Shown here: positions 1-4,903 of the stretch, piece after piece | How positions within the stretch are numbered: the stretch's first letter is position 1 | Layout of the letters: the number at the start of each line of letters is the position of its first letter | Translations under genes and position numbers: made by a program | The notes under the pieces: generated by a model | Told to the model about the DNA's origin: nothing | The model's database searches: none | What the model saw: only the letters and a program-made list of their open reading frames with translations | Assembly (NCBI GenBank): GCA_946615525.1 | Contig: CAMOHW010000033.1 | Coordinates: forward strand, 1 to 8,356 | Length of the DNA: 8,356 bases | Direction of reading: 5' to 3' | From: an uncultured Clostridia bacterium | Lineage (GTDB): Bacteria > Bacillota > Clostridia > Oscillospirales > CAG-272

Positions 1-6
1 TTTGCT

Positions 7-621
7 ATGAAACTCAATCTTCCCAACAAACTCACCGTCCTGCGCCTGATTTTGGTGCCGGTCATTCTGGTCTTTACCATTCTGCCCTACTCCATTTGGG
101 CAAATCTTTTGGCGTTTGCCGTGTTCGGCATTGCCTCGCTGACCGATATGCTGGACGGCAAAATTGCCCGCAAATATCACCTGATCACCGACTTCGGCAA
201 ATTTTTGGATCCCCTTGCCGATAAGTTTATGGTCATTGCCGCCGTGTTCGGGCTGGTCTGCCGCGGCTTCCAGCAAAACGATCCGTGGCTTTTCTGGGTG
301 TTTATGGTCATGCTGATCGTCACCATCTTCCGCGAACTTGCCGTGGCGTCCATTCGTCTGGTGGCTTCCACCACCGGCGGCGTAGTCGTTCCCGCCAATA
401 TGCTGGGCAAGATCAAAACCGTTTCGCAAATGGCGTGCATCCTGCTCGGTCTTTTGGAGCCGGTGGTCTATGACCTGATCGGTCGCGCCGCTCCCAACTT
501 CTCCTATCTGGGCATCTATTGGGCAACTTATATCACCGCCGCGGTGGCCATTGTCTTCACCGTCATTTCGGGCGTTGTCTATCTGAAAGCATATTGGAAG
601 TATCTGGATCCGCAAAAATGA
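7..621 (+). CDS. pgsA: CDP-diacylglycerol--glycerol-3-phosphate 3-phosphatidyltransferase
   Basis: This integral membrane enzyme joins CDP-diacylglycerol and sn-glycerol-3-phosphate to give phosphatidylglycerophosphate and CMP, the committed step to phosphatidylglycerol and cardiolipin. The complete CDP-alcohol phosphotransferase signature is visible: D47, D50-G51, A54-R55, then G64, D68 and D72 with the family spacing. These acidic residues bind the catalytic divalent metals. Hydrophobic segments lie at about residues 8-28, 31-46, 74-86, 95-112, 138-156 and 168-192, which fits the usual six-helix fold. The length, 204 aa, is typical. The ATG at position 7 gives the family N-terminus (KLNLPNKLTVLR), so the start is probably right, although its ribosome binding site lies outside the window. 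The gene is complete and shows nothing odd. An upstream partner cannot be seen. Confidence 0.95.
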   Translation: MKLNLPNKLTVLRLILVPVILVFTILPYSIWANLLAFAVFGIASLTDMLDGKIARKYHLITDFGKFLDPLADKFMVIAAVFGLVCRGFQQNDPWLFWVFMVMLIVTIFRELAVASIRLVASTTGGVVVPANMLGKIKTVSQMACILLGLLEPVVYDLIGRAAPNFSYLGIYWATYITAAVAIVFTVISGVVYLKAYWKYLDPQK

Positions 622-631
622 TCCAAAAAAT

Positions 632-664
632 CGCTCTTTTTTGAAAAAAAGCCAAAAAAGAGTG
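632..664 (+). terminator. AT-rich hairpin after pgsA, possible terminator
   Basis: Twelve base pairs (632-643 with 653-664, one G-T pair) enclose a 9-nt A-rich loop 10 nt past the pgsA stop. Six of the pairs are T-A. The plus strand has no T-run after the stem (it continues gaaaaacccc), so this is a poor intrinsic terminator. It may instead stabilise the pgsA 3' end. Confidence 0.35.
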
Positions 665-673
665 AAAAACCCC

Positions 674-702
674 TTGCAAAACAGCCAAAAATCGTGTAAA
701 AT
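674..702 (+). promoter_or_regulatory. Sigma-A-type promoter of efp
   Basis: TTGCAA (674-679) and TAAAAT (697-702) are separated by exactly 17 bp, 46 nt upstream of the efp start codon. Each hexamer differs from consensus at one or two positions. It gives efp transcription that does not depend on pgsA. Transcription would start near 709. Confidence 0.65.
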
Positions 703-747
703 AAGATGAACAAACCAAGTTTTATATATCTTTTCCGGAGGTAACTT

Positions 748-1308
748 ATGGTAGTAGCAGGCGATTTTAAGAACGGTATTACTTTTGATGACGGTCAGGG
801 CAATGTCCTGCAGGTCGTTGAGTTCCAGCACGTCAAACCCGGTAAGGGCGCGGCGTTCGTTCGCACCAAACTGAAAAATGTCATTTCGGGCGCAGTGGTT
901 GAAAAGACCTTCAGCCCCACCGACAAATTTGAGAACGCTTACATTGAGCGCAAGGATATGCAGTATTCCTACGACGACGGCGACCTTTACCACTTTATGG
1001 ACACCGAAACCTGGGAAGAAACCTTGATCGCGCATGATAAAGTCGGCGATAACTTCCGCTTTGTCAAAGAGGAAATGATGTGCAAAATCATCTCCTACAA
1101 GGGCAACGTGTTCGGCGTTGAGCCCCCCACATTCGTGGAACTTGCCGTTACGCATACCGATCCCGGTTTTGCCGGCAACACCGCAACCAACACCCTCAAA
1201 CCCGCAACTCTGGAAACCGGCGCTGAAATTCGCGTTCCGCTTTTCATCAACGAGGGCGATGTCCTGAAGATCGATACCAGAACGGGAGAATATCTCTCTC
1301 GCGCATAA
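748..1308 (+). CDS. efp: Elongation factor P
   Basis: EF-P binds ribosomes between the P and E sites and relieves stalling at consecutive prolines. The protein has the three-domain layout: an N-terminal KOW-like domain (about 1-62), a central OB domain (about 63-127) and a C-terminal OB domain (about 128-186). The loop KPGKGAAF (30-37) carries the lysine, K33, that is modified in EF-P proteins. The Bacillus-like loop suggests a 5-aminopentanol-type or similar modification rather than beta-lysylation, but that is inference and no modification gene is in view. Other family marks are the FQHVKPGKG stretch, [15 protein letters not shown] and the C-terminal pattern [17 protein letters not shown]. 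Its length, 186 aa, is standard. The start is fixed by a strong GGAGG (737-741) 6 nt upstream of ATG, and a 17-bp-spaced promoter lies ahead of it. A short hairpin separates it from the next gene. Confidence 0.97.
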   Translation: MVVAGDFKNGITFDDGQGNVLQVVEFQHVKPGKGAAFVRTKLKNVISGAVVEKTFSPTDKFENAYIERKDMQYSYDDGDLYHFMDTETWEETLIAHDKVGDNFRFVKEEMMCKIISYKGNVFGVEPPTFVELAVTHTDPGFAGNTATNTLKPATLETGAEIRVPLFINEGDVLKIDTRTGEYLSRA

Positions 1309-1314
1309 TCAGTT

Positions 1315-1335
1315 CGGGGAAGCAACGCTTCCCCG
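1315..1335 (+). terminator. Hairpin between efp and the CD1247-like gene
   Basis: A perfect 9-bp GC-rich stem (CGGGGAAGC with GCTTCCCCG) closes a 3-nt loop 6 nt past the efp stop. The following bases, TTCCTTGTT, are only a weak T-tract. It probably ends part of the efp transcripts and lets the rest read into the next gene, for which I see no separate promoter in the short gap. Confidence 0.55.
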
Positions 1336-1377
1336 TTCCTTGTTACATACAAACACAAGAAAGGGATGGTGAAAACA

Positions 1378-1857
1378 ATGAAACTCACCGAAAAAGCGTC
1401 CTATATCAAGGGACTTGTAGAAGGCATGGAACTGGATACCAACACCAAAGAGGGCAAGGTGATTGCCGCCCTGTTGGATTTGACCGAGGAACTTGCACAG
1501 GCAGTTTCCGATATTCAGGAAGATATTGAGGAGATCGACAGCGACCTCCAGGAGCTCCAGGACTACGCCGAAGAACTGGACGACGATCTTGCCGATGTAG
1601 AGGATTACCTTGCCGGCGAGGACGGCGACGAAGAAGATGACGACGCGGATGACGAGGACTGCGACGGCGATTGCGAGAATTGCAGCGGTTGCGACGATAC
1701 CGAGTATTACGAAATCGTTTGCCCCTCCTGCGGCGAAACCGTCTGCTTTGACGAATCCCTCGACCCCGAAAATCTGACCTGCCCCGCTTGCGGCGAAAAG
1801 TTTGGCTGCATCGTTGCGGAAGATGACTACAAAAAGATGGAGAAGGACGAAAAATAA
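1378..1857 (+). CDS. Acidic coiled-coil / zinc-ribbon protein, CD1247 N-terminal-domain family
   Basis: Function unknown. The N-terminus (KLTEKASYIKGLVEGMELDTNTKEGKV begins here) matches my recollection of the conserved CD1247 N-terminal domain of Clostridia, which is usually an alpha-helical segment followed by an acidic tail. In the full reading from 1366, residues 25-85 form a heptad-rich acidic helix, and residues 85-105 are almost all D, E and G. A cysteine cluster (CDGDCENCSGC) and a C-terminal two-knuckle zinc ribbon, CPSCG and CPACG about 20 residues apart, follow. An RNA-polymerase- or nucleic-acid-associated role would fit an acidic zinc-ribbon protein, but this is inference. An ATG at 1366 is also possible. 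I prefer 1378 because GGTGA-type ribosome-binding sequence (within AAAGGGATGGTGA) then lies upstream and the family N-terminus starts there. It follows efp closely and may be partly co-transcribed with it. Confidence 0.8.
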   Translation: MKLTEKASYIKGLVEGMELDTNTKEGKVIAALLDLTEELAQAVSDIQEDIEEIDSDLQELQDYAEELDDDLADVEDYLAGEDGDEEDDDADDEDCDGDCENCSGCDDTEYYEIVCPSCGETVCFDESLDPENLTCPACGEKFGCIVAEDDYKKMEKDEK

Positions 1858-1869
1858 GGGGGAAAGACC

Positions 1870-1917
1870 TTGAGGGGAGGGAAAAACTTTTTGCAAAAAG
1901 TTTTTCCCTCCCCTCAA
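1870..1917. repeat. 48-bp perfect palindrome downstream of the CD1247-like gene
   Basis: Positions 1870-1892 are the exact reverse complement of 1895-1917, and the two central bases, GC, are self-complementary, so all 48 bp form one perfect palindrome. The outer arms are purine/pyrimidine GC-rich (ttgaggggaggg) and the inner part is aaaaac, then ttttt. As RNA it would form a very stable hairpin that can end transcription in either direction. The flanks continue an imperfect match (aaggggg-aaaga against tctcccctt). It could be a plain terminator or a member of an intergenic repeat family. Confidence 0.8.
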
Positions 1918-1928
1918 TCTCCCCTTCC

Positions 1929-1970
1929 TTTTCAAAAACTCCGAAACAAGGTTTTCGGAGTTTTTGAAAA
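1929..1970. terminator. Bidirectional intrinsic terminator ahead of the oxidoreductase gene
   Basis: An 18-bp perfect stem (1929-1946 with 1953-1970) closes a 6-nt loop. The core CTCCGAAA/TTTCGGAG is flanked by an A-tract and a T-tract (AAAAA and TTTTT), the layout of a two-way Rho-independent terminator. With the palindrome just upstream it isolates the oxidoreductase gene from efp-side transcription. Confidence 0.75.
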
Positions 1971-1980
1971 ATGATAGAAT
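1952..1980 (+). promoter_or_regulatory. Possible extended -10 promoter of the Ldh-family gene
   Basis: TGATAGAAT (1972-1980) matches an extended -10 (TGn then TAGAAT), 34 nt before the start codon. The -35 position at 17 bp (TTTTCG, 1952-1957) is poor and lies inside the terminator stem. A promoter is expected here because two hairpins precede the gene, but this assignment is weak. Confidence 0.35.
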
Positions 1981-2014
1981 CAACCGCTCCGGATGAGAAA
2001 AGGAGAATTGAAAA

Positions 2015-3127
2015 ATGCCCAAAATGAATTTGGATTGGAAAACCGCCTACGCCTTTATTGAGGACGCCTTTGTTGGCGTAGGAGTGCCGCGCGAGGACGC
2101 AAAAATTTGCGCCGACGTCCTTCTGGAAAGCGACAAACGCGGCATTGAATCGCACGGGTGCAACCGCTTTAAGCCCATTTACATCGACCGCATCAACGAC
2201 GGTATCCAAAACCCGGTCACCAACTTTGAGATTGTGACCGAAACCCCCACCACTGCCGTTGTGGACGGACACAACGGCATGGGACAGGTCATTGGCTACC
2301 GCGCCATGCGCCTTGCCATGGATAAGGCAAAACAATACGGTATGGGAATGGTTGCCGTTCGCAACTCCTGCCATTACGGCATTGCCGGCTACTACGCAAG
2401 TATGTGCACCAAAGAGGGCATGATCGGTATGACCGGAACCAACGCCCGCCCCTCGGTTGCCCCCACCTTCGGCGTAGAGGGAATGTTTGGCACCAACCCG
2501 CTGACCATCGGGCTGCCCACCGACGAACCCTTTGACTTTTTGATCGACTGCGCTTCCAGCATCACCCAAAACGGCAAAATCGAATACTATGCCCGCACCG
2601 GCGAGCCGGTCCATCCCGGAACCGTGATAGATTCCGACGGAAACGCCGTAGAGGGCGACGCAAAAGAGGCGCTTGCCAAAATCCGCAACGGAACGGCGGC
2701 ATTGACCACCCTGGGCGGAATTGGCGAGGCGCTGGGCGGCTACAAGGGCTACGGATACGCCATGGTGGTGGAAATCCTCTCCGCTGCTCTCTGTGACGGT
2801 GCCTTCGGAAAGGCGCTGGACGGCAAGGACGCCGACGGCAAAAAGGCGCCTTACCACCTGGGGCATTTCTTCATTGCCATTGACACGAATCATTTTTTGG
2901 GCGAGGCGGCGTTCCGCAAAAAGGCGGGCGACATTCTGCGCGCCGTCCGTGCCTCCAAAAAGGCGCCGGGCGCCGACCATATTTACACCGCCGGCGAAAA
3001 AGAATACCTCATTTGGCAGGACCGCAAAGACAAGGGCGTTCCCATTAACGAATCGGTCCAACAAGAAATGGTAAAAGTCCGCAACGACTTGGGGCTTAAC
3101 CAATATATCTTCCCCTGGGAGAAATAA
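2015..3127 (+). CDS. Ldh-family (malate/L-lactate/ureidoglycolate-type) NAD(P)-dependent oxidoreductase
   Basis: A soluble 2-hydroxyacid dehydrogenase of the LdhA_2 fold, the family of malate dehydrogenase ComC/MdhII, ureidoglycolate dehydrogenase AllD, YiaK and sulfolactate dehydrogenase. Visible family marks are RGIESHG (42-48), DGHNGMGQ (84-91), NSCHYGIAGYYA (117-128) with the conserved H120, GTNPL (159-163), D178-x-A-x-S, and GGYKGYG (241-247) near the nucleotide-binding region. At 370 aa it is slightly longer than the usual 330-350, with a C-terminal extension rich in lysine and ending in PWEK. The exact substrate cannot be read from sequence. A monocistronic, possibly fermentative or 2-hydroxyacid-scavenging role is inferred, as no allantoin, sulfolactate or sugar-acid genes are adjacent. 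The start is supported by AAAGGAG about 8 nt upstream of ATG. Hairpins on both sides suggest a single-gene transcript. Confidence 0.9.
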   Translation: MPKMNLDWKTAYAFIEDAFVGVGVPREDAKICADVLLESDKRGIESHGCNRFKPIYIDRINDGIQNPVTNFEIVTETPTTAVVDGHNGMGQVIGYRAMRLAMDKAKQYGMGMVAVRNSCHYGIAGYYASMCTKEGMIGMTGTNARPSVAPTFGVEGMFGTNPLTIGLPTDEPFDFLIDCASSITQNGKIEYYARTGEPVHPGTVIDSDGNAVEGDAKEALAKIRNGTAALTTLGGIGEALGGYKGYGYAMVVEILSAALCDGAFGKALDGKDADGKKAPYHLGHFFIAIDTNHFLGEAAFRKKAGDILRAVRASKKAPGADHIYTAGEKEYLIWQDRKDKGVPINESVQQEMVKVRNDLGLNQYIFPWEK

Positions 3128-3131
3128 AAGC

Positions 3132-3165
3132 AAAAAAAGAGAGCAAATTTTTGCTCTCTTTTTTT
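3132..3165. terminator. Shared bidirectional terminator between the Ldh-family gene and spoVAC
   Basis: A 15-bp stem (3132-3146 with 3151-3165) has a GAGAGCAA core, A7 before it and T7 after it. It lies between two convergent genes and has a T-tract in both directions. The spoVAC stop codon (TTA at 3164-3166) overlaps the base of the stem. Confidence 0.88.
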
Positions 3166-3616
3166 ATTTTGCCGCTATTTGCAAGACCCAGTAAACAGCA
3201 CCGTAAATGCCGCCGGCAAGGGTGCCGTAAAGCAGGACCGGTCCCGCAACGGTAAAGATTTTTGCGCCAACCCCCAGCACAAGTCCCTCGGCATGGCTGT
3301 CAATCGCCGGAGAGGCGACCGCGTTGGCAAACCCGGTAATGGGGACCAGCGTTCCCGCACCAAAGAGTTTGGCAAGCCGGTCAAATACACCGATGCCGGT
3401 CAGCAGAATCGCCGTAAAAATCAAAATGACCGAAACGGTGGTCGCCGTTGTTTCCTCGCTCAAACCGACCGCCCGCAAAAAGAGTTCGCGCAAAAGTTGC
3501 GCCAGCGTGCAAATGATGCCGCCGCCCAAAAAAGCAAACAGGCAGTTTTTTGCGCATTTGGTTGCCGGCGCGTGCGCCTTGACCAGTTTTTCATATCGTT
3601 TTGGCTCAATTTCCAT
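3164..3616 (-). CDS. spoVAC: Stage V sporulation protein AC
   Basis: SpoVA proteins of the spore inner membrane move dipicolinic acid into the forespore and release it on germination. SpoVAC of Bacillus subtilis has been reported to act as a mechanosensitive channel. This 150-aa protein has about four hydrophobic segments (24-47, 59-78, 86-104, 113-146), a length close to the family norm, and two strongly conserved stretches: GAGTLVPITGFAN (86-98) and EGLVLGVGAKIF (110-121). The start ATG at 3616 follows AGGAGGG and CGGAG purine runs. It stands alone: neither spoVAD nor spoVAE is next to it, although these usually form one operon. A CATTGTA on the minus strand (3704-3710) fits the sigma-G -10 pattern, but no good -35 precedes it, so forespore control is inferred from the family only. 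Confidence 0.9.
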   Translation of the reverse strand: MEIEPKRYEKLVKAHAPATKCAKNCLFAFLGGGIICTLAQLLRELFLRAVGLSEETTATTVSVILIFTAILLTGIGVFDRLAKLFGAGTLVPITGFANAVASPAIDSHAEGLVLGVGAKIFTVAGPVLLYGTLAGGIYGAVYWVLQIAAK

Positions 3617-3680
3617 TTTCTCCGCCCTCCTCTTTTTTTGTTAGTTTTCCGGTTTTTGCCGCTTTTATGTATCCTCCGGC

Positions 3681-3709
3681 TTGACTTTTCAACGCTTTCG
3701 TGCTACAAT
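3681..3709 (+). promoter_or_regulatory. Strong sigma-A promoter of the small helical protein gene
   Basis: TTGACT (3681-3686) and TACAAT (3704-3709) are spaced by 17 bp, with TGC just before the -10 giving an extended -10. Each hexamer is one base from consensus. Transcription would start near 3716, 42 nt before the gene. This is the best promoter in the window. Confidence 0.8.
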
Positions 3710-3757
3710 GGCGTTGACGGAACACGCTTTATTTTTTCAAAAAGGAGAGTTTTCGCT

Positions 3758-4018
3758 ATGACCTGGGAAGAATTTTTGGAATCGGCACGCACGGTTGGCT
3801 CCGCCGCAGCGCAAACCATTGGCAAGGCGACCGACGCCGCCGCTCTGCGCATCAAGATCGCCAATGCCGAGGCAAAACTCAAAGCCGCCTACACCGAGTT
3901 CGGTAAAACCGCTTACCTGCACTTTACCGCCGATCACTCCGACCCGCAGATCCTTGCCGATCAGGTCAAAAAAATCGCCACCCTGGAAGCCAATTTGCAA
4001 AAATTAAAGGAACAATAA
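3758..4018 (+). CDS. Small helical (coiled-coil) protein of unknown function
   Basis: I do not recognise a named family. The 86-aa protein begins MTWEEFLESARTVGSAAAQ and is almost wholly helical. An alanine-rich amphipathic first half (about 1-45) is followed by a short break near HFTADHSD and then a C-terminal helix with heptad-like spacing (IATLEANLQKLKEQ). No cysteines, signal peptide or membrane segment are seen. It resembles the N-terminal part of small Clostridia proteins that carry such a helix followed by a zinc ribbon, but the ribbon is absent here; that comparison is from memory. The reading frame is open far upstream, to 3179, through the antisense of spoVAC. The true start is the ATG at 3758, fixed by AAAGGAGAG about 8 nt upstream and by the promoter at 3681-3709. 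A strong terminator ends the single-gene unit. G+C is high (about 70% in one 60-base stretch). Confidence 0.8.
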   Translation: MTWEEFLESARTVGSAAAQTIGKATDAAALRIKIANAEAKLKAAYTEFGKTAYLHFTADHSDPQILADQVKKIATLEANLQKLKEQ

Positions 4019-4023
4019 AAAGT

Positions 4024-4055
4024 GCCGAGCCGGAAAACCGGCTCGGCGTTTTTTT
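4024..4055. terminator. Bidirectional terminator, left copy of a matched pair
   Basis: A perfect 10-bp stem, GCCGAGCCGG with CCGGCTCGGC, closes an AAAA loop and is followed by G and seven T on the plus strand. On the minus strand it is followed by CACTTTTTATT. It serves the small helical protein gene and, in the other direction, the ribbon-helix-helix gene. Its 22-nt core (4025-4046) recurs as an exact reverse complement at 4783-4804. Confidence 0.92.
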
Positions 4056-4058
4056 GTT

Positions 4059-4247
4059 TTATTTTTGATCGTTCGGTTTGAGGACGATGGGTTCGTTTTC
4101 GCTTTCAAATTGTTTTACACATTGCCGCACCAAATACAAAATCTGTCCGTTGATGGAGCGCCCCTCATATTCGGCAATATATTTGATTTTTTGATGCAGT
4201 TCCGGGTCAATTTCAATGCCCAAATGCTTGTTGGCTTTGTTTCTCAT
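4059..4247 (-). CDS. Ribbon-helix-helix (Arc/MetJ-type) DNA-binding protein
   Basis: A likely small transcription regulator of 62 aa. The order is that of the ribbon-helix-helix fold: a strand HLGIEID (8-14) that would insert in the DNA major groove, helix 1 PELHQKIKYIAEYEG (15-29), the turn RSIN (30-33), and helix 2 GQILYLVRQCVKQFE (34-48). A short polar C-terminal tail follows. Such proteins bind as dimers to short inverted or direct repeats. The start at 4247 is supported by GGGGAG 5 nt upstream. It is divergent from the SLOG-like gene, and the 104-bp gap between them holds TAAGTATAC repeats, so autoregulation and control of that gene are likely. An antitoxin role is possible for this fold, but there is no adjacent toxin on its strand. 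The stop lies just beyond the shared terminator. G+C is lower than in neighbouring genes. Confidence 0.82.
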   Translation of the reverse strand: MRNKANKHLGIEIDPELHQKIKYIAEYEGRSINGQILYLVRQCVKQFESENEPIVLKPNDQK

Positions 4248-4273
4248 AGATTCTCCCCCAAAAAATCTTAATT

Positions 4274-4334
4274 TAAGTACATTTTAAGATTATTTTGTGG
4301 TATAATGTTTTAAGTATACTTGATATAAGTATAC
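4274..4334. promoter_or_regulatory. Putative operator: repeated TAAGTATAC boxes
   Basis: TAAGTATAC occurs at 4311-4319 and 4326-4334, a 15-bp repeat interval. The first copy is part of the 10-bp perfect palindrome AAGTATACTT (4312-4321), and a shorter TAAGTAC sits at 4274-4280. Two boxes overlap the expected start of the SLOG-like transcript and one lies near the -35. The layout suits binding by the divergent ribbon-helix-helix protein. The binding partner is inferred. Confidence 0.55.
4278..4306 (+). promoter_or_regulatory. Extended -10 promoter of the SLOG-like gene
   Basis: A perfect TATAAT (4301-4306) is preceded by TGG, giving an extended -10. The -35 position at 17 bp (TACATT, 4278-4283) is poor. 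A repeat box follows 5 bp downstream, where a bound repressor would block the polymerase. The start codon is 46 nt past the -10. Confidence 0.72.
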
Positions 4335-4351
4335 AAAATTAGGAGAAAACT

Positions 4352-4777
4352 ATGATTTGCACATTTTTTGGGCACCGAGATTGTCCGGAGTCTATCAAGC
4401 CAACCCTGCTTAAAACCATAAAAAATCAAATTGAACAAGGAACCCGGTGTTTTTTTGTCGGTAATCATGGAAAGTTTGATGCAATGGCGCTATCCTGTTT
4501 GCGAGAGTGCAAACGAAAATACACAGAAATTCGCTATGCTGTTGTTCTTGCCTACCTTCCTGCCGATCCAAACACTTATCTGCCGGATGAAACGATTTTC
4601 CCGGAAGGAATTGAATCTGCTCCCAAACGTTTTGCGATTGATTTTCGCAATCGGTGGATGGTCAATCATTCGGATGTTGTCATTTCTTATGTGAACCGCT
4701 CATGGGGCGGCGCGGCAAAATATGTAAAGAAAGCAAAAAACAAAGGGGCAACCGTTATCAATCTTACAAATAATTAA
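4352..4777 (+). CDS. SLOG/Rossmann-like protein of unknown function
   Basis: A 141-aa cytosolic protein with a DprA/LOG (SLOG)-like alpha/beta layout; no characterised member is known to me. The first strand carries FFGHRD (5-10). A glycine loop, FFVGNHGKFDAMA (34-46), follows strand two, and a late loop SWGGAAK (117-123) resembles the GG-T/A loop that binds nucleotide phosphates in SLOG proteins. RNRWMV (99-104) and SDVVISYV (107-114) complete a pattern that I recall from many uncharacterised Clostridia proteins. SLOG domains are associated with nucleotide-derived ligands and in places with defence systems, so ligand binding or nucleoside processing is a guess. The start ATG follows AGGAGA 5 nt upstream. 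The gene is divergent from the ribbon-helix-helix gene, has its own extended -10 promoter, and ends at a strong terminator. Its G+C, near 40%, is below that of its neighbours. Confidence 0.72.
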   Translation: MICTFFGHRDCPESIKPTLLKTIKNQIEQGTRCFFVGNHGKFDAMALSCLRECKRKYTEIRYAVVLAYLPADPNTYLPDETIFPEGIESAPKRFAIDFRNRWMVNHSDVVISYVNRSWGGAAKYVKKAKNKGATVINLTNN

Positions 4778-4782
4778 AAACA

Positions 4783-4812
4783 CCGAGCCGGTTTTCCGGC
4801 TCGGCGTTTTTT
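4783..4812. terminator. Bidirectional terminator, right copy of a matched pair
   Basis: A 9-bp perfect stem, CCGAGCCGG with CCGGCTCGG, closes a TTTT loop and is followed by CG and six T. On the minus strand the stem is followed by TGTTTTTAATT. It ends the SLOG-like gene and backs up termination of the minus-strand membrane-protein cluster. Its core is the reverse complement of 4025-4046. Confidence 0.92.
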
Positions 4813-4838
4813 ATAAAGTTCTTTTAGAGGGTGGGGGT

Positions 4839-4891
4839 TGCAAGGGGGCGGGGGACATTTTCTTTCAAGAAAAGTCCCCCGCCCCCTTGCA
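4839..4891. repeat. Long inverted repeat at the 3' end of the minus-strand cluster
   Basis: Arms 4839-4856 and 4874-4891 pair perfectly over 18 bp, very GC-rich (GGGGGCGGGGG). After a single unpaired A (4857) an inner stem, TTTTCTT with AAGAAAA, adds 7 bp around a 2-nt centre. It begins 12 nt past the YitT stop. No T-run follows on the minus strand, so it may act with the terminator at 4783-4812 or as a 3'-end stabiliser. The design resembles the palindrome at 1870-1917: GC-rich outer arm and A/T-rich inner arm. Confidence 0.75.
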
Positions 4892-4903
4892 CAAACCGCT
4901 CTC

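Larger units (their letters stand above)
4025..4804. other. Low-G+C two-gene cassette bracketed by inverted terminator cores
   Basis: The two 22-nt cores at 4025-4046 and 4783-4804 are exact reverse complements (loop AAAA on the left, TTTT on the right). Between them lie a divergent regulator gene and a SLOG-like gene. By hand count, five 60-base lines in the two genes are 38-45% G+C, while counted lines of neighbouring genes are above 50%. No transposase, integrase or target-site duplication is visible. Acquisition as a unit is inference. Chance reuse of the same terminator design at two convergent gene ends is the main alternative. Confidence 0.4.

Noticed and set aside
1870..1970. CRISPR array or riboswitch in the gap before the oxidoreductase gene
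   Set aside because: There are only two unlike hairpins, no regularly spaced direct repeats, and no aptamer-like conserved core.
1406..3133. A 575-codon open frame on the minus strand opposite the CD1247-like and Ldh-family genes
   Set aside because: It is antisense to two recognisable genes, has low-complexity arginine/histidine/glycine-rich translation with no motif, and runs through both hairpins. It is explained by C/G-ending codons in the real genes.
3704..3710. Sigma-G promoter for spoVAC from CATTGTA on the minus strand
   Set aside because: The -10-like heptamer lies about 88 nt from the start, overlaps the plus-strand -10 and has no matching -35 at 17-18 bp.
3179..3757. N-terminal extension of the small helical protein through the antisense of spoVAC
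   Set aside because: The extension is antisense to spoVAC, while a promoter and ribosome binding site directly precede the ATG at 3758.
4059..4777. Toxin-antitoxin reading of the ribbon-helix-helix and SLOG-like pair
   Set aside because: Type II pairs are normally co-directional and overlapping or closely spaced. Here the genes diverge with 104 bp between them, and the partner does not resemble a known toxin.
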